A DNA stretch of 64,000 nucleotides, taken from contig NZ_JACVAE010000001.1 of the NCBI RefSeq assembly GCF_014851675.1, positions 930,001 through 994,000 on the forward strand, given 5' to 3'. The position numbers and the translations under genes are program-made. Shown here piece after piece: positions 19,089 through 28,975 of the stretch (the stretch's first letter is position 1; each line of letters starts with the position of its first letter). The DNA comes from Rhizobium sp. ARZ01. Lineage in GTDB: Bacteria > Pseudomonadota > Alphaproteobacteria > Rhizobiales > Rhizobiaceae. Below the pieces are notes generated by a model that saw nothing but the letters and a program-made list of their open reading frames with translations, made no database searches and was not told the DNA's origin.

Positions 19089-19850
19089 TCAGCAGGCCGT
19101 CTTGCCGCAGGAGCGGACGTTGGCGACTTTCTCGTTGAGTTCATCAATGCCAACGGCACCGAAGACGGCCTCGTTCGAGATCACATAGGAGGGCGTGCCG
19201 GTGATGCCGAGGCTTTGCGCAAGCGTGTAGGCCGCGCGCACGGCATCGTCATGAGGTTTCTCTTCCATGGTCTTGCGGATGTCGGCTTCGCTGATGCCAA
19301 GCTTGACCGCGACTTCAATCGCACTCTCCTCGGTGGCACGGCCTTCGGCGCCAAGCAGCGTACGGTGGAATTCGCCGTACTTTTCGGGCGAAAGGTCGCG
19401 GACGGCTGCGCTGACCTTGTGGGCTGCGACCGAATCCGGGCCGAGAATCGGCAGTTCCTTCAACACGAAGCGCACATTTTTGTCTGCTTCCAGAAGCGCA
19501 TCCATGTCGGTGAGTGCGCGCTTGCAGTAGCCACAATTGTAGTCGAAGAACTCGACGATGGTTACGTCGCCGTTCGGATTGCCGAGTGCGATATCGTGCT
19601 TGGCGTTGAAGATCGCCTTCTGGTTTTCGGCGATCGCGGATTCGGCCTGCTGCTGTTGGGCCAGCATCTGCTTTTGCTGCAGAGCCTCCTGGATATCCAT
19701 CAGGATTTCAGGATTGGCGAGCAGGTACTCCTTGATATAGGCGCCGATTTCTTCCTTCTGCTTGTCGTCGAGTGCGAGAGCCTGCATGGGAAGCGACATG
19801 GTGCCGGCGAGCGCGAGTGCTGCTGCGAGCGATTTGGTGGTGCGAAACAT
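19089..19850 (-). CDS. Periplasmic DsbA-family thiol oxidoreductase
   Basis: The 253-residue protein has a cleavable signal peptide (MFRTTKSLAAALALAGTMSL, then MQALA), an N-terminal helical region with a Gln-rich stretch (QQKQMLAQQQQAE, residues about 63-75) and a thioredoxin-like domain. Its redox motif CGYC is in FFDYNCGYCKRALTDMD, and the cis-proline loop is ITGTPSYVI. Two extra cysteines are near the C-terminus (SCGKTAC). This layout resembles the Com1/ScsC-like DsbA subgroup of alphaproteobacteria, in which the N-terminal helix mediates oligomerisation. It may act in disulfide formation or isomerisation. Confidence 0.9.
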   Translation of the reverse strand: MFRTTKSLAAALALAGTMSLPMQALALDDKQKEEIGAYIKEYLLANPEILMDIQEALQQKQMLAQQQQAESAIAENQKAIFNAKHDIALGNPNGDVTIVEFFDYNCGYCKRALTDMDALLEADKNVRFVLKELPILGPDSVAAHKVSAAVRDLSPEKYGEFHRTLLGAEGRATEESAIEVAVKLGISEADIRKTMEEKPHDDAVRAAYTLAQSLGITGTPSYVISNEAVFGAVGIDELNEKVANVRSCGKTAC

Positions 19851-20083
19851 ACTGTCCTCGTTATATTGCGGCGGCCGCTTTCGCGTTCAGTGCGGCCGAA
19901 TTCCATCTCCCGCATCGGTATCAATCCTTGCGGTCAATTTGCGACGACCTTAGGGCGAGGCGGTTGCAAACGAAACAGCAAAAGTGGCCGATTTCCGATC
20001 CTCCCAGGATTGTGAACAGTCGTTTCTTCCGGCAAGGGGAGGCGGGGCCAGGAAACCAAGCATCAATAAGGAAGCACCGAGCC

Positions 20084-21235
20084 ATGAAGATATCCAGGCG
20101 CAGCGCAGTCGAACCATTTCACGCGATGGACGTGCTCGCGCACGCGACGCGGCGGAAGTCGGCTGGACATCCCGTGATCTCGATGGCGGTTGGCCAGCCA
20201 GCCTATCCGGCGCCGCGCGCCGCACTTGAGGCGGCAAGGACAGCGCTCGCCGATGGCCGCATCGGATATACGGAGGCCCTTGGTCTTGATCAGCTTCGGC
20301 AGGGCATTGCTGCACACTACGGGACGCGTCATGGCATCGAGGTTGATGCTGCCCGGATCGCGGTGACGACCGGCTCCTCGGCCGCTTTCAATCTGGCTTT
20401 TCTGACGCTGTTTGATCCGGGTGACCGGGTGGCAATCGCGCGGCCGGGCTATCCCGCCTATCGCAACATTCTCGCGGCTCTTGGCATCGAGACGATCGAG
20501 ATCGAGGTGAGTGCCGAGAACGATTTCACCATGACTCCTGAGAGCCTGGACGCAGCGCAAAGCGTTTTCGGCAGACTGTCGGGCATCCTGCTCGCAAGCC
20601 CGGCCAACCCGACGGGAACCGTCACGAACCGCGCCCATTTGAAGGCGCTCGCCGACTACTGCTCCGCCAACGACGTCGCCTTCATCTCCGACGAAATCTA
20701 TCACGGCCTGACGTTCTCCGGCGAGGAGACGAGCGTTCTCGAATTGACCGACAACGTGGTCGTCATCAACTCCTTCTCGAAATACTACTGCATGACCGGC
20801 TGGCGGATCGGATGGATGGTGCTGCCCGAGCCGATTGTTCGGCCGGTCGAACGCCTGACCCAGAGCCTCTATATCTCGGCACCGGAGATCTCGCAGGTCG
20901 CGGCGCTGGCCGCGCTCGGCGCCAACGATGAGCTCGACCTCCATCGGGAAGCCTACCGTCGCAACCGCGATCTGTTGGCAAAGCGCTTGCCCGAAATCGG
21001 CTTCTCGATCGCGTCTCCGATGGACGGCGCCTTCTACGCCTATGTCGACGTTGGGCGCTTTACCAACGACAGTATGGAGTTTGCTCGCAGGATGCTGAGC
21101 GAGATCAACGTTGCCGCGACACCTGGGCATGACTTTGATCCGATTGGCGGCCACCGCACGATGCGCTTCTCATTCGCAGGCGCCTATGAGCAGATGGTCG
21201 AGGCGACCGACCGAATCGCCGCCTGGCTGAAATAG
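20084..21235 (+). CDS. PLP-dependent aminotransferase, class I/II
   Basis: The 383-residue fold-type I aminotransferase has the conserved ISMAVGQPAYPAP start, GYTEALGLDQLRQGIA, the SPANPTGTV motif, DEIYHGLTF with the PLP-binding Asp/Tyr, the Schiff-base Lys in NSFSKYYCMTGWRIGW, and the C-terminal Arg in MRFSFAG. The longer upstream frame was rejected: the ATG at 20084 gives a family-like N-terminus and has AAGGAAG upstream. The amino-acid substrate is not predictable from sequence; it resembles aspartate/aromatic-type enzymes. It converges with rne. Confidence 0.92.
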   Translation: MKISRRSAVEPFHAMDVLAHATRRKSAGHPVISMAVGQPAYPAPRAALEAARTALADGRIGYTEALGLDQLRQGIAAHYGTRHGIEVDAARIAVTTGSSAAFNLAFLTLFDPGDRVAIARPGYPAYRNILAALGIETIEIEVSAENDFTMTPESLDAAQSVFGRLSGILLASPANPTGTVTNRAHLKALADYCSANDVAFISDEIYHGLTFSGEETSVLELTDNVVVINSFSKYYCMTGWRIGWMVLPEPIVRPVERLTQSLYISAPEISQVAALAALGANDELDLHREAYRRNRDLLAKRLPEIGFSIASPMDGAFYAYVDVGRFTNDSMEFARRMLSEINVAATPGHDFDPIGGHRTMRFSFAGAYEQMVEATDRIAAWLK

Positions 21236-21299
21236 CCCCGGCTGTACGGCACCGACGTGTGCCCGCTGTCCTGTTCGCAGCGCTTGGCCCGAAACGAAA

Positions 21300-21321
21300 G
21301 ACCCGGCACAGAGGCCGGGTC
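21300..21321 (-). terminator. Rho-independent terminator of rne
   Basis: GACCCGGC and GCCGGGTC form an 8-bp stem with a six-base loop. Read on the minus strand, it is followed by TTTCGTTTCG, so it fits rne better than the convergent aminotransferase gene. Confidence 0.65.
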
Positions 21322-21339
21322 CCGAAACTAGCACTCTTC

Positions 21340-24210
21340 TCAGAAGAAGCCGCGGCGTTGCCACCATCCGCCCTTCTTGGGCTTCTCCGGTTCGTCATCG
21401 CCCTTTTCCGGCGTTGAAGACGTAACGACGGGAGCCGTCGCTATGGTCGACAGATCGCGATTGGCGCGGACCGGCTTGGCCTGGTCCAGTGCAGCGGCCG
21501 CTTCCTCGACTGCCGGCTCGGAGGCGACTTCCTCTGCAGGTTGCCCTTCAACTTCAGCCTGAGCCGCAACATCGGCAACGGGCTGGACAGGTTCGACCGC
21601 GGGTTCGGTCTTGGCCTTGGCCTTGCGGGTCCGGCGTGCCTTGGGGGCTACCTCGGGCTGAACCTCGGCGACAACTTCTTTTTCGGTCGGCGCTGTATGG
21701 CCTTCTACAGACGCTTCCGCTGCGACATCGGCGTCTTCCGCGACATCGGCATCTTCAGCGTCCTCGGCATCCGACACCTCGGCGCCGTCAGCACTCGCCG
21801 ATGCTTCCGCTTCGTCGCGGTTGCGGCGACCGCCGCGCTTGCCGCGCCGGCGACGCTTCCGCTTCTGATCGCTTTCGGACTCGACGTTCGATGCCACGGC
21901 AACTGCCTCGGCATCTGCGTCTTCGTCTTCACCGTTGGCTTCGCCTTCCACCTCGTCCTCATCGCCCGGTTGCTCGCCGCCAAACGAGGCGGTGTCGCTG
22001 CCGTCGGCTCCCTCGCGACCGCCGCGACCACGACGGCGGCGCTTGCGCTTGCGCTTGCGGCCGGATTCATCGGACGATGCGGCCGGCGCCGGCGAAACGG
22101 CGACTGCTTCGGCTTCTTCCTCGGCGAGGTCTTCCTCGATGACGATATCGTCGTCCTCATCCGGCTCCGGTGTGAACGGAACGAACTGCTCGATCTTGAC
22201 CGGGTTTTCCACCGGTTCGCCGCGATCGATCGCGAAATGCTGCGCGCCGACATGGTCGTCCGCGTCGATGACGATGTGTAGACCGAACCGGGCCTCGTAG
22301 TCGCCGATCGTGCCGCGCTTCTGGTTCAGCAGGTAGAGCGCGATGTCCGGCGTGGTCCGCACGATGATGTTGTGCGTGGTGTTCTTGAGGAGATATTCCT
22401 CAATGCCGCGCAGGACGTGCAGGGCGACCGAGGACTGCGAACGGACATGGCCAATGCCGTTGCAGTGCGGGCAGGTCTGCATCGTGCTTTCGAGCACGGA
22501 GGCGCGGATGCGCTGGCGCGACATCTCGAGCAGGCCGAAATGGGAGATGCGGCCGACCTGGATACGGGCGCGGTCGTTCTTCAGATGATCCTTGAGACGC
22601 TTCTCGACGGCGCGGTTGTTGCGCTTCTCTTCCATGTCGATGAAGTCGATGACCACCAGACCGGCAAGGTCGCGGAGCCGCAACTGGCGTGCCACTTCCT
22701 CAGCCGCCTCGAGATTGGTCTGCAGCGCCGTCTCTTCGATCGAGTGCTCGCGCGTCGAGCGGCCCGAGTTGACGTCGATCGAGACCAGCGCCTCGGTCTG
22801 GTTGATGATGATGTAGCCGCCGGACTTCAGCGTCACCTGCGGCTGCAGCATGCGGTCGAGCTGCGCTTCAATGCCAGAGCGCGAAAAGATCGGGTGAATG
22901 TCGCGATAGGGCTGAACCACCTTGGCGTGGCTCGGCATCAGCATCTTCATGAAGCTCTTGGCTTCCTTGTAGCCTTCCTCGCCGGCCACGATGATTTCGC
23001 TGATGTCCTTGTTGTAGAGATCGCGGATCGAGCGCTTGATCAGGCTGCCTTCCTCGTAAACGAGGCAGGGTGCGGTCGAGCTCAGCGTCAGCGTGCGCAC
23101 GTTCTCCCACAGGCGCATCAGATATTCGAAGTCGCGCTTGACCTCGACCTTGGTGCGGTTCGCACCGGCGGTGCGCAGGATCACGCCCATGCCCTGCGGC
23201 ACTTCGAGATCGCGTGCGATTTCCTTCAGGCGCTTGCGGTCCTGCGGATTGGTGATCTTGCGGGAAATGCCGCCGCCGCGCGCGGTGTTCGGCATCAGAA
23301 CCGAGTAGCGTCCGGCGAGCGAGAGATAGGTGGTCAGGGCGGCACCCTTGTTGCCGCGCTCTTCCTTGGCAACCTGCACCAGCAGGATCTGCCGACGCTT
23401 GATGACTTCCTGGATGCGGTATTGCTTGCGCGGCTTGCGGACGACGCGATCGGGAACCTCCTCCATCGCGTCCTCGGCGCCGACGGATTCGATCTCTTCC
23501 TTCTCGTCGTGATGGTCGTCATCGTCGTCATCGTCGTCGTTCGGGCGCTTGCGGACCTCTTCCGAGATGACGTCGGTATCGACGGCTGCGGCCATGTCAC
23601 CGGACGGTGTCTTGCCTTCGTCCTCGTCGGTGGAGGCGGTCTCTTCTGCTGCTGCGGCTTTCTTTGCCCGCGGCTTGCGCGGCTTGCGTGCCTTCGGCTT
23701 GGTTTCGGCTTCGGCCTCGACAATGTTAACAGCTTCGACCGCTTCTGCGGCTTCCACCACTTCGGGGACAGGCTCGGCGTCGCCGGCGGCTTCAGTCGTG
23801 ATCTCGACAACCTCGGCATCGACCTCGGCAATTGCCTCGACCGGGACCTCTATCTTGGCGGCCTCGGCGCCTGCCGCGACCGGTGCGGTCTCGACATGCT
23901 CGATGTCCTCATCGCGCCGCGCTTCCTCAGCTTCGGCCCGCAGAAGTGCCTGCCTGTCGGCAAGCGGGATCTGGTAGTAGTCCGGGTGGATTTCGGCGAA
24001 GGCCAGGAAGCCGTGGCGGTTGCCGCCGTAATCGACGAACGCCGCCTGCAGCGACGGTTCGACACGGGTGACCTTTGCCAGATAGATATTCCCGCGGATC
24101 TGCTTCTTGTGCTGTGACTCGAAGTCGAACTCTTCTATGCGGTTGCCGCGTACGACAACGACGCGCGTCTCTTCTGCGTGAGACGCATCGATAAGCATTT
24201 TGTCTGCCAT
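21340..24210 (-). CDS. rne: Ribonuclease E
   Basis: RNase E is the central endoribonuclease of RNA decay and rRNA/tRNA processing. The S1 domain starts at GNIYLAKVTRVEPSLQAAFVDYG and is interrupted, after ADRQALLRAEAEE, by an acidic and Lys-rich insertion of roughly 160 residues, a feature of alphaproteobacterial enzymes. The DNase I-like domain follows with VSIDVNSGRST and VVIDFIDM, which supply the catalytic aspartates, and the zinc-link motif CPHCNGIGH. The C-terminal third is low-complexity, with KRKRKRRRRGRGG basic and Glu/Asp/Ala-rich stretches, the expected disordered degradosome scaffold. The last residues GGWWQRRGFF resemble the conserved tail of this group. Confidence 0.97.
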   Translation of the reverse strand: MADKMLIDASHAEETRVVVVRGNRIEEFDFESQHKKQIRGNIYLAKVTRVEPSLQAAFVDYGGNRHGFLAFAEIHPDYYQIPLADRQALLRAEAEEARRDEDIEHVETAPVAAGAEAAKIEVPVEAIAEVDAEVVEITTEAAGDAEPVPEVVEAAEAVEAVNIVEAEAETKPKARKPRKPRAKKAAAAEETASTDEDEGKTPSGDMAAAVDTDVISEEVRKRPNDDDDDDDDHHDEKEEIESVGAEDAMEEVPDRVVRKPRKQYRIQEVIKRRQILLVQVAKEERGNKGAALTTYLSLAGRYSVLMPNTARGGGISRKITNPQDRKRLKEIARDLEVPQGMGVILRTAGANRTKVEVKRDFEYLMRLWENVRTLTLSSTAPCLVYEEGSLIKRSIRDLYNKDISEIIVAGEEGYKEAKSFMKMLMPSHAKVVQPYRDIHPIFSRSGIEAQLDRMLQPQVTLKSGGYIIINQTEALVSIDVNSGRSTREHSIEETALQTNLEAAEEVARQLRLRDLAGLVVIDFIDMEEKRNNRAVEKRLKDHLKNDRARIQVGRISHFGLLEMSRQRIRASVLESTMQTCPHCNGIGHVRSQSSVALHVLRGIEEYLLKNTTHNIIVRTTPDIALYLLNQKRGTIGDYEARFGLHIVIDADDHVGAQHFAIDRGEPVENPVKIEQFVPFTPEPDEDDDIVIEEDLAEEEAEAVAVSPAPAASSDESGRKRKRKRRRRGRGGREGADGSDTASFGGEQPGDEDEVEGEANGEDEDADAEAVAVASNVESESDQKRKRRRRGKRGGRRNRDEAEASASADGAEVSDAEDAEDADVAEDADVAAEASVEGHTAPTEKEVVAEVQPEVAPKARRTRKAKAKTEPAVEPVQPVADVAAQAEVEGQPAEEVASEPAVEEAAAALDQAKPVRANRDLSTIATAPVVTSSTPEKGDDEPEKPKKGGWWQRRGFF

Positions 24211-24450
24211 GTAAATTCTGCTCCTCGGCGCACGCGGAGCCCGTCTGGCAACCGGTCCTTCAAGGACGGTGCGCCGGAGAGGGAAAGAGCTGCGCCGGTT
24301 AATTGATTTCCCGTCTGGCTGGGGTGAGCGAGCCGCGGCCAGACAACAGCCGGTACGATGCTGTACCGGTGCCTGCTAACTTCTGACGAATACCGCAGCG
24401 ACAACATCTACGTCCAAACGAGAATGCCAATGCCTTAGACCTATCGGTCC
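24211..24450 (-). promoter_or_regulatory. Structured 5' leader of rne
   Basis: The region upstream of rne contains several inverted repeats: GTCCTT/AAGGAC around 24255-24267, GTCTGGC/GCCAGAC at 24313-24344 and CCGGTAC/GTACCGG at 24350-24369. In E. coli rne has a long 5' UTR whose hairpins let RNase E cut its own message. I infer an analogous autoregulatory leader here; there is no sequence match to the E. coli one. Confidence 0.45.
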
Positions 24451-24910
24451 GATGAAAAGACCCGTACGGGCCACGGTGGAAAATCCACCCTTGATTTTGG
24501 TCCGGCCACCGCCGGATTACCGCGATTCAATTGCCCGGAAAGATGCATTGCGACGGCGGATGAAGACCAAGTTCGGCGCCAAATCCAAGTGGTTGGCTGC
24601 CCGTCTGCGGCTTCTATCCCGTCTGTACTTCTTTCCTGAAATTGCTTTTATGTTCAATATGTCACAATGGCAAGGAAAAAGCCGGAGCCGTCACAATTAT
24701 GATCCAATCGCGCGTGAGGGAGGCCGGCCGTCCTCAACGAGGCGATCGAGGCGGTAAGCGTTGGTTAACCATGCGGGGGCATGTTCAGTTTACGCATTGG
24801 TGCATCCGGTCCGCGGTTTCACGTGAGCGACCGGGATTTGGTCTGGCCAGCCGAATCGTAAATCGAATCATGCGCCGGGAAATGTGGCTTCGGTGGAGGA
24901 GAGCAAAAGT
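24451..24910. other. Gene-poor stretch between rne leader and amidase
   Basis: About 460 bp with no convincing gene. A short frame at 24452-24757 starts MKRPVRATVENPPLILVRPP but has no family resemblance and no ribosome-binding site. The stretch probably holds the promoters of rne and of the amidase. I see no tRNA or recognisable small RNA. Confidence 0.5.
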
Positions 24911-26203
24911 TTGAAAGTTGCAGCGGCACGAACGGGAAGGGGGTGGGCAAACGCTTTGCACCCTGTCGCCATTACGGCTTTGCTGCTGTCGGCTGTTTTT
25001 GTCCGCGTTCCGCGGCCGGTCACGGCTGCTGAGCTAACCACGACATCCATTCCCGCTGCCAACTCACCATTGCTTGCTTTTTCCGGGCGCATGGCCGGTG
25101 ACGAGGCCCGGACGCGTCTTATTATCGATTTCGACAAGCGGCCGGACATCTCGGTGCACTATGTCGCCAATCCCTATCGCATCCTGATCGACCTGCCGGA
25201 AACAGTGTTCGCCCTCAAGAAAGAGGAAGTCGCTGCCCGCGGTGTCTTCACTGACATCCGCTATGGCGCCATGGCCGCCGGACGCTCGCGTATCGTGCTG
25301 ACAGCAAAGCGTCCCGTCAGCGTTATGGTTTCCGACATACGGGAAGAGGAGGGGGGAGGGAGTTACCGCCTGGTCATCGACGCGGCGGTCGTGACCGAGG
25401 CTGCGTTCTCCGAGCAATTGAACAGTCAGAAGTGGAAGGACGTCACCGCGACCCCGGTGGTGTCCGGCGGCGAACAGCTCCTGCCTGGCGCAGCCACAGG
25501 TGTGGTCGGACCATTCGTGATTGCCGTCGATGCGGGGCATGGCGGCATTGATAACGGTGCGCAGGGGGCTGTCACCGGCACGCATGAAAAGGTTGTGACG
25601 CTCAGCTTCGCGCAGGAACTGGCAGCCGCGCTGAACAAGCTTCCTTCGACGCAGGCTTTCCTGACGCGCGACAAGGATGAGTTCCTGTCCCTGCCGCAGC
25701 GTGTCCGGCTGGCTCGCGATCGCAGCGCCAATCTCTTCATCTCTGTGCATGCGGACACGCTGCGTCAGAAGGACATTCGCGGTGCAACGGTCTACACGAT
25801 CTCCGATAAGGCGTCCGACAGCCTTGCAGCCAACCTTGCCGCGCGTGAAAACCTTTCCGACGAAATTGCAGGGATGACTCTTGAGGGTGAGCCGGCTGAA
25901 GTGGCCGACATCCTGATCGACCTGACGCGCAGGGAGACGCAGGCGTTCTCCATCAGCCTTGCCAAGGAAGTGGTCGGATCCTTCGAGGGGCAAGTCAATC
26001 TCATCAACAATCCGCACCGGCACGCCGGCTTCCGGGTGCTGAAGGCGCCTGATGTGCCGTCGGTTCTCCTGGAGCTCGGCTTCATGTCGAACAAGGAAGA
26101 TGAGCAGTTGCTGCTCGATCCGGCATGGCAGAAGAAGGTTGCCGAACTGCTGGCGCAGGCCGTTCAGCGTTATCGCTCGACCGTGATCGCCAACGGCGGC
26201 TGA
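24911..26203 (+). CDS. N-acetylmuramoyl-L-alanine amidase (AMIN + Amidase_3)
   Basis: This periplasmic enzyme cleaves the amide bond between MurNAc and the stem peptide, usually in daughter-cell separation (AmiC type). A signal-anchor is followed by an AMIN domain (about residues 45-160, TRLIIDFDKRPDISVHYVAN) and an Amidase_3 domain. That domain carries the zinc ligands in VIAVDAGHGGIDNGAQG, the downstream Glu in THEKVVTLSFAQELA, FISVHADT, and the catalytic LLELGFMSNKEDE. I chose the TTG at 24911 because GGAGGAGAG lies 7 bases upstream; a GTG at 24884 and ATGs further up lack such a site. The neighbour downstream is the peptidoglycan synthase PBP1A. Confidence 0.93.
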   Translation: MKVAAARTGRGWANALHPVAITALLLSAVFVRVPRPVTAAELTTTSIPAANSPLLAFSGRMAGDEARTRLIIDFDKRPDISVHYVANPYRILIDLPETVFALKKEEVAARGVFTDIRYGAMAAGRSRIVLTAKRPVSVMVSDIREEEGGGSYRLVIDAAVVTEAAFSEQLNSQKWKDVTATPVVSGGEQLLPGAATGVVGPFVIAVDAGHGGIDNGAQGAVTGTHEKVVTLSFAQELAAALNKLPSTQAFLTRDKDEFLSLPQRVRLARDRSANLFISVHADTLRQKDIRGATVYTISDKASDSLAANLAARENLSDEIAGMTLEGEPAEVADILIDLTRRETQAFSISLAKEVVGSFEGQVNLINNPHRHAGFRVLKAPDVPSVLLELGFMSNKEDEQLLLDPAWQKKVAELLAQAVQRYRSTVIANGG

Positions 26204-26499
26204 TCGTTGTTGCTACGCAGGGTCTTTTCGCGGGCGAGGCTCGGGTTTTCATGTTAACCTGCTTCATGTGCTGAAAAAGTGACAGCCCTTGCAATTGTGT
26301 CGTGGTCTTCCTGTATCGTTTGGTTTAAGCCCTATTTTCCTCACATTCGCGGCTCTAGTCGGGTCCCACGTGAGGCGACTCGATGGGCGAAGTTATTGGT
26401 CGCCGACGGGACGGGTGCGGGCCTTCAGATTGATACGCGCCTGGCGAGGCGCGCCGCCAAGTCCCAACCGATAGATGATAGGGTACCGGTAACTGGCAC

Positions 26500-28950
26500 A
26501 TGTTCAGATTGATTGGATATTTTTTCGGGATTGGCGCCGTTTTCTTTCTCGGTGTGGCCGCGATTGCCGCGGTCTATCTCGCAAACGTCACGAAAGATCT
26601 GCCTGATTACGAGGTATTGAACAGTTATGCGCCGCCGGTCACGACGCGCGTGCATGCCACCAACGGCGCGTTGATGGCTGAGTATGCGCGCGAGCGCCGA
26701 CTCTATCTGCCGATTCAGGCGATCCCGGACCGCGTGAAGGCGGCCTTCCTCTCGGCCGAAGACAAGAACTTCTACAACCACCCCGGCGTGGACGTGACGG
26801 GCCTGTTCCGCGCGATCGTCACGAACCTGCAGCAGATGGGCTCCGGTCGCCGCCCGGTCGGCGCCTCGACCATCACGCAGCAGGTCGCCAAGAATTTTCT
26901 ACTTTCCTCCGACCAGACGATGGACCGCAAGGTCAAGGAAGCGATCCTTTCCTTCCGCATCGAGCAGGCCTATTCGAAAGACCGCATTCTCGAGCTCTAT
27001 CTCAACGAGATCTTCTTCGGGATGAACTCCTACGGCATCGCGGGCGCAGCGCTGACCTATTTCGACAAGTCGGTCACCGAACTGACGATTGCCGAGACCG
27101 CCTATCTTGCCGCCCTTCCGAAGGGGCCGAACAACTATCATCCGTTCCGCCGGGTCGAGGCTGCGATCGAGCGCCGCAACTGGGTGATCGACCGGATGGT
27201 AGAGAACGGCTACGTCACAAAGAGCGAGGGTGACGAAGCCAAGAAGCAGCCACTTGGCGTCACACCGCGCAATCGCGGCTCCTATCTCTTCGCTTCGGAC
27301 TATTTCGCCGAGGAAGTACGCCGGCAGATCATCGAACGCTATGGGGACAACGCGCTCTATGAAGGCGGCCTTTCGGTACGCACTTCACTCGACCCTCGCA
27401 TGCAGGTCATCGCCCGCAAGACCCTGCAGGACGGTCTGATCAGCTACGACGAGCGCCGCGGCTTCCACGGCCCGATCAAGACGATCGAGGTCGGGGGCGA
27501 TTGGGGCGTCGAACTCAGCAAGGTCAGCGCCTTCGCCGATGTGCCGGAATGGAAGCTCGCCGTGGTGCTTGCGACCGACGGCAAGGGCGCCGACATTGGC
27601 CTGCAGCCGCGCAAGGAGCCCTCCGGCAAGGTGGCCGAGGAACGGGTGACCGGTCGAATTCCCGCCGAGCAGATGAAGTGGGCCTACCGGTCGGCCAGGG
27701 GCGATCGCAAGTCGGCCAAGTCGCCGGATGGTGTTTTTAACCCGGGCGACGTCGTTTACGTCGAGCCCACCGAGACACAGGGCGCCTACCGGCTTCGCCA
27801 GCCGCCAAGGGTGCAGGGCGGTCTGGTGGCCATGGATCCGCATACTGGCCGCGTATTGGCCATGGTCGGCGGCTTTTCCTATGCGCAGTCGGAGTTCAAC
27901 CGCGCCACCCAGGCGATGCGCCAGCCGGGCTCCTCCTTCAAGCCCTTTGTCTACGCCGCGGCACTCGATAACGGCTATACGCCGGCTTCGGTCATCATGG
28001 ACGCCCCGATTGAGATCGTCGCAGGCGGCCAGGTCTGGCGCCCGCAAAACTACGGCGGCGGGGCGGCCGGTCCCTCGACGCTTCGGCTCGGTATCGAGAA
28101 GTCGCGTAACCTGATGACGGTGCGTCTCGCCCAGGACATGGGCATGGACATCGTGGCCGAATACGCCGAGCGCTTCGGGGTTTACGACAAGATGTATCCG
28201 GTTCTCGCCGCCTCGCTCGGTTCGGGCGAGACCACGGTGCTTCGCATGGTCTCGGCCTATGCCGTGCTTGCAAACGGCGGTAAGCAGATCAAGCCGTCGC
28301 TGATCGATCGCATCCAGGACCGCTATGGCAAGACGATCTTCAGCCACGAAGAGCGGAGCTGCGAAGGGTGCAATGCGGCCGATTGGGAAAACCAGGAGGA
28401 GCCGGCCGTCATCGACAATCGCGAGCAAGTTCTCGATCCGATGACTGCCTATCAGATCACCTCGATGATGGAAGGTGTCGTTACGCGCGGTACCGCGGCC
28501 GGCAAGATCAAGCTCGATCGCGCCGTTGCCGGCAAGACCGGTACCACCAACGACGAAAAGGACGCCTGGTTTGTCGGTTACACGCCGGACCTCGTGGCCG
28601 GTCTTTATATCGGCTTCGACAATCCGGCCCCGCTTGGTCGCGGTGCCACGGGTGGCTCGCTCTCTGCGCCGCTCTTCAACACCTTCATGCAGGCTGCAAC
28701 GGAAGGTACACCGCCGAGCAAGTTCCTGATTCCCGAGGGCATGCAGATGATTGCGGTGAACCGCAAGACCGGCATGCAGGCCTTCGAGGGGGAGCCAGAC
28801 ACGATCATGGAGGCGTTCAAGCCCGGCACAGGTCCGGCCGACGTGTTCTCCGTCATCGGCGGCGAGGAATACATGGAGCCGGAGGAAATCCTCAAGAATT
28901 CGCCGCAGGCCAACCAGGCCGTCACCGGCGGGCAGAGCGGGCTGTTCTAA
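26500..28950 (+). CDS. mrcA: Penicillin-binding protein 1A
   Basis: This is a bifunctional peptidoglycan glycosyltransferase/transpeptidase of 816 residues. It has an N-terminal membrane anchor (residues about 3-28), a GT51 domain with the catalytic Glu87 in LSAEDKNFYNHPGVD and GASTITQQVAKNFLL, an OB-like insertion, and a transpeptidase domain with SSFK (about residue 478), SRN and KTGT (about 677). All active-site motifs are intact. The long insert between the GT and TP domains, including AERVTGRIPAEQMKWAYR-like sequence, is typical of class A PBPs. It follows the amidase gene and precedes prfB. Confidence 0.97.
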   Translation: MFRLIGYFFGIGAVFFLGVAAIAAVYLANVTKDLPDYEVLNSYAPPVTTRVHATNGALMAEYARERRLYLPIQAIPDRVKAAFLSAEDKNFYNHPGVDVTGLFRAIVTNLQQMGSGRRPVGASTITQQVAKNFLLSSDQTMDRKVKEAILSFRIEQAYSKDRILELYLNEIFFGMNSYGIAGAALTYFDKSVTELTIAETAYLAALPKGPNNYHPFRRVEAAIERRNWVIDRMVENGYVTKSEGDEAKKQPLGVTPRNRGSYLFASDYFAEEVRRQIIERYGDNALYEGGLSVRTSLDPRMQVIARKTLQDGLISYDERRGFHGPIKTIEVGGDWGVELSKVSAFADVPEWKLAVVLATDGKGADIGLQPRKEPSGKVAEERVTGRIPAEQMKWAYRSARGDRKSAKSPDGVFNPGDVVYVEPTETQGAYRLRQPPRVQGGLVAMDPHTGRVLAMVGGFSYAQSEFNRATQAMRQPGSSFKPFVYAAALDNGYTPASVIMDAPIEIVAGGQVWRPQNYGGGAAGPSTLRLGIEKSRNLMTVRLAQDMGMDIVAEYAERFGVYDKMYPVLAASLGSGETTVLRMVSAYAVLANGGKQIKPSLIDRIQDRYGKTIFSHEERSCEGCNAADWENQEEPAVIDNREQVLDPMTAYQITSMMEGVVTRGTAAGKIKLDRAVAGKTGTTNDEKDAWFVGYTPDLVAGLYIGFDNPAPLGRGATGGSLSAPLFNTFMQAATEGTPPSKFLIPEGMQMIAVNRKTGMQAFEGEPDTIMEAFKPGTGPADVFSVIGGEEYMEPEEILKNSPQANQAVTGGQSGLF

Positions 28951-28975
28951 CAGCCGATCCGGGTGAGGTAAAAAG

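Noticed and set aside
21500..22150. Repeat-like acidic and Lys/Arg-rich coding stretches read as a possible tandem repeat
   Set aside because: They are low-complexity parts of the disordered C-terminal scaffold of RNase E, not periodic repeats or a CRISPR array.
22372..24117. 581-codon open frame on the plus strand opposite rne
   Set aside because: It is a shadow of the high-GC rne coding frame; its translation is rich in Gly/Val/Asp with no family features, and rne motifs on the other strand are intact.
24452..24757. 101-codon frame between rne and the amidase
   Set aside because: There is no ribosome-binding site, no family resemblance and no coupling to neighbours; the stretch is more likely regulatory.
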